From the NCBI RefSeq assembly GCF_029626025.1, contig NZ_JARUBF010000001.1:558001-622000 (forward strand): 64,000 nt of DNA, in the 5' to 3' direction. A program made the translations under genes and the position numbers. Source of the stretch: Solwaraspora sp. WMMD406 (GTDB taxonomy: Bacteria; Actinomycetota; Actinomycetes; Mycobacteriales; Micromonosporaceae). Under the pieces are notes generated by a model, which saw only the letters and a program-made list of their open reading frames with translations, was not told the origin of the DNA and searched no databases. This document shows positions 35,901-44,857 of this stretch, piece after piece (position 1 is the first letter of the stretch; every line of letters starts with the position of its first letter).

Positions 35901-37258
35901 CAGGGCTATTGCGTAGTCGGGTAACTCCTGGTCACGGCGTCGATGAGGTCTGTAGAACGGCGGTTCGCTCGTCGGGTGGCGCGGGCGATGTTGGGTTCGC
36001 CGTTGCTGCGGTGGTAGCCGACCGCGGTGTTACGGAGTGTGGCGAAGACGGCGGGTCCGTTTCCGGTCCGGGCGTGATGGGCATCCTCACGTAACGTGAC
36101 ATCGCGGACGTAGTGCAGGCGGTTCTCGATATGCCACTCCGCCCGGGCCCAGGTGCCGAGGTCGGCGGGTCGGGCCTGTCCAGCGGGCAGGGACACCGTC
36201 AGGTACGCCGTTTCGCGGCTGGTCCTGCCCTTCACCGTGCGGGTACGGGTGATCCGGACGGCCTGCTGGGCGTAGGGGAAGCCGAGCCCGCCGGGGGTCG
36301 CCACGGTGACAGCTTTGACGGTGCGGGTCTCCGTGCGGCCGTGTCCGGTGTCCCGGGTCCGGGCTCCAACCGGGACCTGCGCCCAGGGAACAGCTTTGAG
36401 CTGGGCGAACGTGGTCGGCCGGTTGGCTTTGACCGTGACCATCAGATGTCCGCCGGCGGCGGCCAGGTACTCGGCGTGTCCGGTCTGGGCGTGCAGGGCG
36501 TCCGCGACGACCAGGACGTCGGTCAGCGATCCCAGCTGGGCGGCGACCAGGCGCAGCAGGGGCGTGAACGCCGGGATCTCATTCGACTTCGCGGCGATCT
36601 GGACCTGGGCGAGCACGACGCCGGTGCTGGTGTCGTAGGCCGACAGCAGATGGATCTGACGTCCGTCGGCGAGTCGGGCGCCGCGTACGACCTTGCCGTC
36701 GACGGCGATGACGAGGCGCCACCGCCGCCCGCTGCGGGTGACGGGTGTCGTGCGTGCCAGTAGCCAGCTGGCCAGCACCGTCGACAGGGCCTGCGCGTCG
36801 ACGCGGATCAACAGCCGCCACACCGTGGTCGCGGCGGGAACCCGGTCGGTGAAGCCGAGCCTCGCCCACGCGGTGCGGTCCAGGTCCCGTACCCAGTCGG
36901 CGATCGCGGCGAAGGTACATGCCCCGGCCAGTACCGCGCACACCGCGACGGCGAGCACGCTGACCAGGGGGTAGCGGCGGCCACGCGGATCACGCGGATC
37001 GGGTACCGCCCTCAACGCGGCGAACAGGCCGTGATGCTCGCTGTCGGTGACCGCCGCCGGTGGTGGCGTATCGGTGGGTCGGTGCGGAAGCAGAATCTCG
37101 GTGGGTGATGATGGCATCGGCGGGTGCGGTCCTTCTCGTGATCATGTGGCTTCGCAACTTCATGATCACCAACGGGCCGCGCCCGTCCTGCATAGACCCC
37201 CGAATTCCTCCCGAACTCCCAGCTCAGCCAGCCCTCAACCGACTACGCAACAGCCCTG
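35901..37258 (-). mobile_element. Complete ISAs1-family insertion sequence (1358 bp)
   Basis: The ends are inverted repeats beginning cagggctattgcgtagtcgg (left) and, on the other strand, cagggctgttgcgtagtcgg (right). It is flanked by a perfect 10-bp direct repeat, gttcgccggg, at 35891-35900 and 37259-37268. It carries one intact transposase gene. Confidence 0.96.
35906..37117 (-). CDS. ISAs1-family transposase
   Basis: The product has 403 residues. N-terminal DDE_Tnp_1-associated region (FAALRAVPDPRDPRGRRYPL), then the DDE core: VIAVDGKVVRGAR, VLVVADALHAQ and WHIENRLHYVRDVTLREDA, which is diagnostic of ISAs1 elements. The stop codon lies only 5 bp inside the left inverted repeat. Full length, no frameshift, so probably functional. 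It is oriented opposite to the gene it interrupts. Confidence 0.95.
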   Translation of the reverse strand: MPSSPTEILLPHRPTDTPPPAAVTDSEHHGLFAALRAVPDPRDPRGRRYPLVSVLAVAVCAVLAGACTFAAIADWVRDLDRTAWARLGFTDRVPAATTVWRLLIRVDAQALSTVLASWLLARTTPVTRSGRRWRLVIAVDGKVVRGARLADGRQIHLLSAYDTSTGVVLAQVQIAAKSNEIPAFTPLLRLVAAQLGSLTDVLVVADALHAQTGHAEYLAAAGGHLMVTVKANRPTTFAQLKAVPWAQVPVGARTRDTGHGRTETRTVKAVTVATPGGLGFPYAQQAVRITRTRTVKGRTSRETAYLTVSLPAGQARPADLGTWARAEWHIENRLHYVRDVTLREDAHHARTGNGPAVFATLRNTAVGYHRSNGEPNIARATRRANRRSTDLIDAVTRSYPTTQ

Positions 37259-37799
37259 GTTCGCCGGGGTCGAGGTGTCCAGTGTGGGATTTTTCACGCA
37301 ACCGCACGAAGCCCCGTTCCTCACCGGCCGCTATCTCGCCGGAGCGCTGGAGCAGATGCTCTTCTATCAGCCCTGGGACGGCCGGGACTACGTCGTCATC
37401 GATCTTCCGCCGGGATTCGGTGAGTTGCACCGGCTTGTCTTCACGCGACTTCGCACCGAAGCGATTCTCGTCACGACACCACACGTATTGTCGCAGCGTG
37501 ATCTCGCCCGCGGAGTGCGGCTGCTCACGCAGATAGAGTCGGCTGTCACCGGAATCGTCGAGAACATGAGCCAGGTGACCTGCATGCGCTGCGGGAATCT
37601 GTCTCCTCTGTTTCCGGCCAGCGAATCCTCTGTACTGGCAGGGCTGCCCACATTGGCCCGGCTTCCCTTTTCCCCGGAACCGCCACGCTCGCCGGACGGG
37701 TCGGTGCCGCTGTTCTTGGTGGACGATCCGGCACTCAGCGAGTTCCGGGCCGGCATGACTCGACTCGTGACCCGACTGACGGAAGGACGGTGACGCGAG

Positions 37800-38807
37800 G
37801 TGCTGGCGGCCCACAAGCCGATCGACCTGTCGATCGGATCATTCTCCGACGACCAGCTCACCAGGGTGATGAACGGCTTCGGGGTGCGAGCCTTTCTCGT
37901 GTTGCCGTTCTATGCGCTCAACGACGTCATACTGGACCTGCGACGCAGAACGGAGACCGCACGAAAGGTCCTCATCGAGACCGACCACGGCGTGGTCTTC
38001 GTCAAGGAATTGCCCTGGTATTGCTCGTCACCCGAACACGCACGCTTTCAGACCTCGCTTCAAGAGGCGCTACGGGAGCAATCGATGCCGATTCCAGAGC
38101 TGGCGCGCGCCACCTCGGGAGAGAGATTCGTCGTCGACGGCATGTCTGGAGCGATCTTCGTCGCCCATCACTACACGCATGGCCGGAGCTGGACGGAAAG
38201 TATCGGCGAGGCGCACGCGGCGGGCGGCACGCTCGGCCGGCTCCACGGTGCCTCGAGTGGCATTCGGCTGCAAGGTTTCCCCGGCATGGACGACGTCTTT
38301 GGGACGGCGCACAAGATCACGTCCCTGCTGCGGCACGGCTGGACCCGCGAGGCGGAGCGAGACGTCGGCGCACTCGCCACCGTGCTGCTCGACACGATCG
38401 ACCACTGCCGCCGCGCCGCACGTGCCGCCGGATACGGCGACACCGTGCTGCCGGTCCATGGCGACTACAACCCGTTCAATCTCCTCTACGACCTCGACTC
38501 GGACGTTGTCGCCGGGGTGGTCGATTTCGACAATGCCTGCCTCGACGATCCGGCGCACGACATCGGCGAAATCGTCGTCCGCTTTGCCTGGATGCGATAC
38601 CGCGGTCTCAGCTCCGCCTACGGCGCGGTCCCCGACCAGTTCTGCGACGCGCAACTCGAAGCGGTGCTTGGCGGCTATCTCGACGCCAACGAACAGGTCG
38701 GTCGCAAGGCTCTGCCCCTGCTCCCGCACGTGGTGACCGCCGTCGCGACTGAACTGGCCGCCATCGGCCTGCTCGCGGGTTACTACTCTATCGACGACAT
38801 TCCCTAG
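37800..38807 (+). CDS. Aminoglycoside-phosphotransferase-like kinase
   Basis: The product has 335 residues from GTG 37800, 6 bp after the Mrp-like gene. APH/choline-kinase fold: the catalytic loop LPVHGDYNPFNLLYD (HGD-x4-N) at about residue 219 and the metal-binding GVVDFDNA. Within a biosynthetic cluster such kinases phosphorylate a hydroxyl of an intermediate or inactivate the product as self-protection. The N-terminal lysine region (VFVKELPW) is also recognisable. The substrate is unknown. Confidence 0.85.
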   Translation: MLAAHKPIDLSIGSFSDDQLTRVMNGFGVRAFLVLPFYALNDVILDLRRRTETARKVLIETDHGVVFVKELPWYCSSPEHARFQTSLQEALREQSMPIPELARATSGERFVVDGMSGAIFVAHHYTHGRSWTESIGEAHAAGGTLGRLHGASSGIRLQGFPGMDDVFGTAHKITSLLRHGWTREAERDVGALATVLLDTIDHCRRAARAAGYGDTVLPVHGDYNPFNLLYDLDSDVVAGVVDFDNACLDDPAHDIGEIVVRFAWMRYRGLSSAYGAVPDQFCDAQLEAVLGGYLDANEQVGRKALPLLPHVVTAVATELAAIGLLAGYYSIDDIP

Positions 38808-38880
38808 CTGAAGAAGAACGCCACCGCGTTACCCCAGATGGCTGCAGACGCCATCGCGGCGTTCACGAGATAGGTGCGCA

Positions 38881-39528
38881 ATGACCAACATGCCAGAAAA
38901 CCTGCTCTCCATCATCGGCATCGACGGCGCCGGGAAGTCGACACAGGTCTCGGCCGTGAGCGCCGCATTGTGCGATCTGGGTGTCGACGCGCGCCCGATC
39001 GTCGCCAAGGCCTTCGGGGCCCGCACAGTCACCGTCCTCGCGGAGCAGCTGACCGGTGATCGATTCGCGTATCACCCGCTGATCCCGGCGGAACTACGAG
39101 AATGGGCGCTAGCCTGCGATCTGGCGCAGTACACGCGAATCGAGTTCACGCCGCTCCTACAACAGGGAACGACGCTTGTCTGGGATCGCGGCCCGCTAGC
39201 CTACCGGGTGTCCGCCGACGTCTACGGCGGGCTCTCCGAGTGGGTGGAGCGGGCACAGGCGCTGTTCCCCTGGCCACGCCGGACGTATCTGCTGGACCTG
39301 CCAGCGTCGATCGCCGTCGACCGGCTACGCAAGCGCTCGTCGCGACCGCAGCAGGCCGACGAGTCGGAACCGCTGCTCGAGCAGGTACGCGCGGGATTGC
39401 TCAGAGAATCCCAGACGCGCGGCGATGTCGTCGTGCTGGACGCGACTCGCGACGACGTCGAGTTGACCAGGACGATCGTGGCGGACTGGCTGAGCAGCTC
39501 CTGCCGCGGTATAGGGACCAGCGCATGA
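38881..39528 (+). CDS. Thymidylate-kinase-like P-loop NTPase
   Basis: The product has 215 residues. Walker A GIDGAGKST at residues 13-21 and a DRGPLAYR motif similar to the DRY region of thymidylate kinases, followed by a lid-like RKRSSRPQQ. It is a nucleotide/small-molecule kinase; in a cluster with a nucleotidyltransferase it may act on a nucleotide-like intermediate. aggtg precedes ATG. It overlaps the next gene by ATGA. Confidence 0.82.
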   Translation: MTNMPENLLSIIGIDGAGKSTQVSAVSAALCDLGVDARPIVAKAFGARTVTVLAEQLTGDRFAYHPLIPAELREWALACDLAQYTRIEFTPLLQQGTTLVWDRGPLAYRVSADVYGGLSEWVERAQALFPWPRRTYLLDLPASIAVDRLRKRSSRPQQADESEPLLEQVRAGLLRESQTRGDVVVLDATRDDVELTRTIVADWLSSSCRGIGTSA

Positions 39529-40574
39529 ATGCGTCACACGGGGAATCGTTGTCTGTGGGATTCGTCAATCGCCAGTTCGCTATTCGGCTCGGCCCCGGCA
39601 CCGAGACCGCCATGGCACCCGTGCTGCGCTTCCTGGCGCCGCACTTCCGGATCCGCCCGGCGGCCGCCGCATCATCGGCGCCTATTTCGCCGCTGATCGA
39701 GTTCGAACCGTACGACGCCTGGGAACGGCCGGCCGACGACGGTGAACCGACGCTGGTGCGTGAGGTCACCGATCCAACGCGGAATGTCTGGGGTCGCCGG
39801 TGGCGACGGGATGGGCGCACCCTCATTCACATACCGTCGAGCACCACCGTCCTGGACCTTGCTGACGACGCGACTCATGCCGTGGTGTATGTCAGCCCGC
39901 GGTCGAAACACCATGCCAGTGACTTCCTGCGGGACGTAGCGTGGGAACTCGTTGCCGGAGACGGCTCGTTCACTCACGCTGCGGCCGTGAGTACCGACGA
40001 CGGCGTGATCGCCATCGTCGGGAACAAGGGGGCGGGCAAGACGACGACGGCCATCGAGTTCATGCGGTCGGGCGCGGACTTCTTCACGGGCGATGTGCTG
40101 TTCCTCGCCCACAACGACAATTCCTGCCACAGCTTCCCCGATTATCCGCACGTCGGCTGGGGCACTCTCCGCATAAATTCCGAATTGGCCGCCGCAGCCC
40201 GTCGGCATGGACTCGAACCGGCCTCCGACAGCACCAAGGTGTTCCTGCCGCACGACATCTACCAGACGGCGCTGGGCGTAGCACAGGGTCGTTCTCCGCT
40301 TCCCCTGCGGGTCGTGGTCGCGCCGCAGGTGGCGGAACCCGGTGCGGCGCGCATCGTCGAGTGCCGGTCGCCGGACATCGTCGAGCCGATGTCGCGGGAG
40401 ACGACCCGTGCCGGCGAAGGCTGGGAGTCGTTCGTGCGGCTGCTGCGGTCTGGCACCGCACCGGCCGTGTCCCCGGTGTTCCAGCAGGCGATGTGGTTCC
40501 GCCGGCCCGGTCGTGGCCACCCGCCGGCGGGCCAGGTGGCGGCCGTGCTTGGGCGGAGATACCGGCGCCAATAG
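39525..40574 (+). CDS. HPr-kinase-like (HprK/SynE-type) phosphotransferase
   Basis: The product has 349 residues from ATG 39525 (ATGA overlap). The P-loop IVGNKGAGKTTTAIEFM lies at about residue 168 in the HprK-type context THAAAVSTDDGVIAI, followed by GADFFTGDVLFL. HprK-like proteins without the N-terminal sensor domain are found in RiPP and polysaccharide clusters, where one (the paeninodin kinase) phosphorylates a peptide. The pairing with a PF14907 protein in this cluster matches that setting. The frame is open upstream to 39102, overlapping the kinase gene; not used. Confidence 0.82.
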   Translation: MNASHGESLSVGFVNRQFAIRLGPGTETAMAPVLRFLAPHFRIRPAAAASSAPISPLIEFEPYDAWERPADDGEPTLVREVTDPTRNVWGRRWRRDGRTLIHIPSSTTVLDLADDATHAVVYVSPRSKHHASDFLRDVAWELVAGDGSFTHAAAVSTDDGVIAIVGNKGAGKTTTAIEFMRSGADFFTGDVLFLAHNDNSCHSFPDYPHVGWGTLRINSELAAAARRHGLEPASDSTKVFLPHDIYQTALGVAQGRSPLPLRVVVAPQVAEPGAARIVECRSPDIVEPMSRETTRAGEGWESFVRLLRSGTAPAVSPVFQQAMWFRRPGRGHPPAGQVAAVLGRRYRRQ

Positions 40575-40710
40575 TGAAACGATACATTGGCGCTGTACGG
40601 GGACTAGTCTTGACTGTCCGAACATTTCGATGCGACGATGCACCACCTCTGATCAAGCTTCGGCCGCTCGGCGCCATCGGCGCTGCGCCGACGCGTTAGG
40701 GGGGTTCGGA

Positions 40711-41472
40711 GTGGACGTCTCTGGTGTTGTCGCACTGGTGACCGGTGGTGCGTCGGGACTGGGCATGGCTACGGCTCGTCGACTGCTATCGGCTGGCGCG
40801 AAGGTGGTCCTCGTCGATCTGCCGACGACCGACGGCAGATCGAGGACGGAGAAGCTAGGCGAGCACGCCCGCTTCGTGGCGGCCAACGTCAAGGACGAGG
40901 ATCAGCTCGGCGTCGCGTTCGATGTCGCCGGCGAGCTGGGTGAGCTGCGGCTGGTGGCCAACTGTGCCATCATCGGCACGCCGGGACGGACGATCGGCCG
41001 GGACGGGCCGATGTCCCTGGGCCGGTTCCGCAAGATCATCGAGGTCAACGTCGTCGGCACGTTCAACGTGGCTCGGCTGGCCGCTGACCGGATGCGGCAC
41101 CTGGGTCCGGTGAACGGGGAGCGGGGCGTGATCGTTAACCAGGCAGCGGTGGCGCAAACCGTCGGTGAGTTCGGGCGCGTAGCCTATTCCACGTCGATGG
41201 GTGGGGTCGCCGCGATGACCCTGCCGCTCGCGCAGGACCTCGCGGAGCTGCAGATTCGGGTGGTCACAATCGTCCCCGGCGTTTTCGACCTTCCTTTGTT
41301 CGACTCACTGCCGCACGAGGTCCGGGAGTCGCTCGACGCGCAGGTGCCGCACCCCAGCCGGCTCGGCGAGCCGGACGAGTTCGCCGACCTGGTGATGCAC
41401 ATCGCGGCGAACCAGATGCTCAACGGCACGACCATCCGCCTCGACGGCGCGATCCGCCCGTCGCCGCGTTGA
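40711..41472 (+). CDS. SDR-family protein lacking catalytic Ser and Lys
   Basis: The product has 253 residues from GTG 40711 (aggggg upstream). The Rossmann nucleotide-binding motif is intact (VTGGASGLGMA) and the fold matches type II 3-hydroxyacyl-CoA dehydrogenases. The active site is not: the Ser position is Ala146 (NQAAVA), Tyr159 remains, and the YxxxK lysine is Met163 (YSTSM). NNAG is NCAI. It is probably a pseudoenzyme or structural partner, perhaps of the two SDRs that follow. It begins after a 136-bp gap that may hold an internal promoter (TTGACT at 40610). Confidence 0.85.
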   Translation: MDVSGVVALVTGGASGLGMATARRLLSAGAKVVLVDLPTTDGRSRTEKLGEHARFVAANVKDEDQLGVAFDVAGELGELRLVANCAIIGTPGRTIGRDGPMSLGRFRKIIEVNVVGTFNVARLAADRMRHLGPVNGERGVIVNQAAVAQTVGEFGRVAYSTSMGGVAAMTLPLAQDLAELQIRVVTIVPGVFDLPLFDSLPHEVRESLDAQVPHPSRLGEPDEFADLVMHIAANQMLNGTTIRLDGAIRPSPR

Positions 41473-41486
41473 CGTGGCCGTTCCCG

Positions 41487-42251
41487 ATGCGATTTGATCT
41501 CACTGACCGCCGCGCCCTGGTCACCGGCGCCGGGCACGGAATCGGCGCTGCGGTAGCCCGGCGGCTCGCCGCCGCCGGTGCCGATGTCGTCGTGCACCAC
41601 GGCCACAGCGGCGAGGAAGCGGCGCGGGTCGTCGCAGAGATCGAGCAGCTCGGTGGCCGGGCGACAGCACTGCAGGCCGACCTCACCGACGGCCCCCGGA
41701 CGAGTGCGATGGTCGATGCGGCGGCGGCCTTCCTCGGCGGTCTGGACATCGTCGTCGCCAACGCCGGACAGTTGGTGGCCCGCGTGTCGATGGCGCAGCT
41801 GACCGAGGATCACTGGCAGGCCGTCCTCGACGTCAACCTCACCGCCACCTACCGCACGGTGCGTGCCGCCCTCCCCTATTTGCGAGCGGCCGGACGCGGA
41901 CGCATCATCACGATGGCCGCGCAGGCCGGTCACGACGGCGGTGGGCCAGGCGAAGCGGCCTATGCGGCGGCCAAAGCCGGCGTCATCGGTTTCACCAAGG
42001 CGCTGGCCAAGGAGTTCGGTGCGGACGGCATCACCGCGAACGCCCTCGCGCCGGGATTCGTCAGCGGCACGGCCTTCCACCGCGACGTCACCATGCCGAA
42101 GCTGCGGGACCGCATCATCCGCCGCGTGCCGGCGGAACGGGCGGGCGAACCGCAGGACGTGGCGGGCGCGGTCGCGTTCCTGTCCTCCGACGCGGCCGGC
42201 TACCTCACCGGCGCGACGATCGACATTGGCGGTGCCGCGTGGCCCCGGTGA
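41487..42251 (+). CDS. SDR oxidoreductase (second of three)
   Basis: The product has 254 residues from ATG 41487; TTG 41469, overlapping the previous stop as TTGA, is possible. Motifs: VTGAGHGIGAA, VANAG, and YAAAK with intact Tyr and Lys. The position normally holding the catalytic Ser is Ala (TMAAQAG). Typical FabG-like length. It overlaps the third SDR by a GTGA. It is about half identical by eye to that third protein, so the pair arose by duplication. Confidence 0.83.
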   Translation: MRFDLTDRRALVTGAGHGIGAAVARRLAAAGADVVVHHGHSGEEAARVVAEIEQLGGRATALQADLTDGPRTSAMVDAAAAFLGGLDIVVANAGQLVARVSMAQLTEDHWQAVLDVNLTATYRTVRAALPYLRAAGRGRIITMAAQAGHDGGGPGEAAYAAAKAGVIGFTKALAKEFGADGITANALAPGFVSGTAFHRDVTMPKLRDRIIRRVPAERAGEPQDVAGAVAFLSSDAAGYLTGATIDIGGAAWPR

Positions 42252-43024
42252 CCGGTCGCACGTCGTTCGACCTGACGGGCCGTCGGGCGCTGGTCACCGG
42301 CGCCGGCCGGGGCATCGGTGCAGCCATCGCCTTCGGACTCGCCGAAGCCGGGGCCGACGTGGTCGTTCACTTCGGGCAGTCAGCTGACGAGGCAGCGCAC
42401 GTGGCAACCACGATCCGCGCTCTCGGGCGGCGCGCCACCACCATCGCGGCCAACCTTACGGATCCCCGGCATGTGAACGGGCTGATCGACGAGACGGTCG
42501 CCTTCCTCGGCGGCCTCGACGTTCTGGTCAGCAACGCGGGTCACCTGGTGGCGCGGGTACCGGTCGCGGAGATGGCCGAGGCGCATTTCCAGCGAGTTCT
42601 CGACGTCAACCTGGTGTCCACGTTCCGCGTCTGCCGAGCCGCACTGTCGCACTTGAGCCAGGCGACGGACGGGCGGGTGATCATGCTGGCCGCGCAGGCC
42701 GCGCACAACGGCGGCGGCAAGGGCGTCGCCGCCTACGCGGCCGCGAAGGGTGGAGTCGTCTCGTTCGCAAAGGCCTTGGCAAAGGAGGTGGCCGCTCGTG
42801 GAATCACGGTCAATGCCATAGCCCCAGGATTCATCGGCGGCACCTCGTTCCACGACACCTTCACGGCGCCCGACAAGCAGCGCCGGATCGTTGCGCGGCA
42901 ACCGATCGCGCGCGCCGGCACGGCCGACGACGTGGCCAGCGCGGCCGTCTTCCTCGCCTCCGGTGAGGCGCGGTTCATCACCGGCGCGACCATAGACATC
43001 GACGGTGGCCGATGGCCACGCTGA
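42248..43024 (+). CDS. SDR oxidoreductase (third of three)
   Basis: The product has 258 residues from the GTG of a GTGA overlap at 42248. Motifs: VTGAGRGIGAA, VSNAG and YAAAK. The Ser position is Ala (MLAAQAA), the same replacement as in the preceding SDR. C-terminal TGATIDIDGG is typical of NAD(P)-dependent family members. Likely forms heterotetramers or a tandem reduction step with its neighbours; substrate unknown. Confidence 0.83.
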   Translation: MTGRTSFDLTGRRALVTGAGRGIGAAIAFGLAEAGADVVVHFGQSADEAAHVATTIRALGRRATTIAANLTDPRHVNGLIDETVAFLGGLDVLVSNAGHLVARVPVAEMAEAHFQRVLDVNLVSTFRVCRAALSHLSQATDGRVIMLAAQAAHNGGGKGVAAYAAAKGGVVSFAKALAKEVAARGITVNAIAPGFIGGTSFHDTFTAPDKQRRIVARQPIARAGTADDVASAAVFLASGEARFITGATIDIDGGRWPR

Positions 43025-43047
43025 CCCGAGGAAGTGGTGCGAACGAC

Positions 43048-44857
43048 ATGGCCGAGTCCGATCGCGCAAGCCTGTCCGCCGGCACGGTACTGGGTTTCTA
43101 CTGGCGCGCCTCGTGGCGCTACCCGCACCTGGTCATCGCCTGCGCCCTGGCCGTGCCGTTCACCGTCTTCGTCAACTCGGTGCTGCCCCCGCTGATCGTC
43201 ACCGACGTGCTGAACCGGCTGGCCCACAATGACTATCAGCCAGGGCACCCGTGGGAAAGCTTTCGCACCAGTCTGATTGCCTACGCGGTGGCGATGCTCG
43301 CCGGCGGCGTGGTCGCCTGGCGGTTGGTCGACGTGGCCGCCTGGCGGCTGGAGGCACACGTCCAACGGGATCTCGCCCAGCGCTGCTTCAACCACATCAT
43401 CAAGCAGAGCATGGACTTTCACGCCAACCGGCTCGGTGGCTCGCTGGTCGCGCAGAGCACCAAACTGATCGGCACCTACACCCGCATCACCGACACCTTT
43501 CTGTTCCAGACGCTGCCGCTGCTGTCGTCGCTGACCGCGGTGGTGGTGATCATGTCGGTGAAGGTTCCGCTGTACTCGGCGCTACTGGCGGTGCTCGCGA
43601 TCTCCTACATGACGGTTGCCGGCGCGTTGTCCCGTCCGGTACGGAGCATCGGCCGGCAGCACGCGGCGAGCGAGAGCGTGCAGACCGGACAGCTAGCTGA
43701 CGCGATCACCAACGTGGTGGCCGTCAAGAGCTTCGCGCAGGAGCGGTACGAGGAACGCAGGTTCGCTGAGACCACGCGGCACGTGTTCGGTTCGATGTTG
43801 CGGCTGTCGCGCGCGCACATGCGGCTGATGGCCTACTTCGGTGGCATCACTGGCACCGTCGCGACCGTGGCGCTCGCGGTCGCGGTGTACGTGGTGGTCT
43901 CGCTGCAGGCGGAGGTGGGCACGATCTTCCTGATCGTCAGCTTTACCGGCACCGCCCTGCAGCAGCTGTTTGTCTTCTCCAACTCGAGCCTGCGCACGTA
44001 CAACCGGGCGGTCGGGGACGCCAGCGAGATGGTCGAGATCCTGGCTACGGACTCCAGCGTGCCCGATCCCGCCCGGCCGGAATCGTCGCGGATCGGCACC
44101 GGGGCGATCACGGTCGACGACGTGGTGTTCCGGTACGCCGGGTCGACTGAGCCGCTGTTCGACGGGTTGAGCCTGACGATCGCTCCGGGGGAGAAGGTCG
44201 GCCTGGTTGGACACTCTGGTGCGGGCAAGACCACCCTCACCCGGCTGTTGCTGCGGTTCTCGGACGTGGACGCCGGTCGCATCCTGATCGACGGGCAGGA
44301 CATCACCGCCATCACCCAGGCCGACCTGCACGCCGCCATCGCCTACGTGCCACAGGATCCGCTGCTGTTCCACCGGTCGATCAAAGAAAACATCGCCTAC
44401 GGAGCGGTGGATGCCGACGAGCACCGGATCCGGCTGGCCGCCCGCCAAGCGAATGCGCTGGGGTTCATCGTGGAGCAGCCGGCGGGGTTCGACACCCTGG
44501 TCGGTGAGCGCGGAGTGAAGTTGTCCGGCGGCCAACGTCAGCGGATCGCCATCGCCAGGGCCATGCTCTCCGACGCACCGATCCTCCTGCTGGACGAGGC
44601 TACGTCGGCCCTGGACAGCGAGAGCGAGGCGTTGATCCAGGATGCATTGTGGACGCTGATGGAGGGCCGCACCACGATCGTCGTCGCACACCGTCTGTCG
44701 ACGATCCAGAAGATGGACCGGATCATCGTCATGGACGAGGGTCGGATCGTGGAGACCGGGGTCCCACGCGGACCTGCTGGCCGTTCCCAACGGTGTCTAC
44801 GCCGCACACTGGGCGCGCCAGTCCGGCGGGTTCGTCGAGCCGGAGCTGTACGGTTGA
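43048..44857 (+). CDS. ABC exporter (fused permease-ATPase), frameshifted near the end
   Basis: The corrected product has 602 residues; ATG 43048 follows ggaagtgg, ATG 43012 is an alternative. Six membrane helices (about 20-310), then the ATPase: Walker A GHSGAGKTT, Q-loop YVPQDPLLF, signature LSGGQRQRIAIARA, Walker B ILLLDEATSALD. It is an MsbA/BmrA-like half-transporter, probably exporting the product. At 44758-44761 a run of four Gs replaces the expected three. Dropping one G yields a natural end (HADLLAVPNGVYAAHWAR to stop at 44855-44857). As written, the frame instead runs on through the peptidase gene to 45876. Confidence 0.85.

Larger units (their letters stand above)
35685..37793 (+). 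pseudogene. Mrp/NBP35-like P-loop ATPase gene split by ISAs1
   Basis: Codons 1-72 (35685-35900) and 73-246 (37269-37793) join exactly in frame when the IS and one copy of its 10-bp duplication are removed. The N-terminal piece carries a deviant Walker A, GTKGGVGKST. The C-terminal piece carries YVVIDLPPGFGE and a CxxC (CMRCGN) in the place where Mrp/NBP35 proteins bind a bridging 4Fe-4S cluster. It would have been an Fe-S carrier or related ParA-like ATPase of ~246 residues. The N-terminal reading frame now ends at a stop inside the IS, 7 codons past the junction. Confidence 0.9.
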
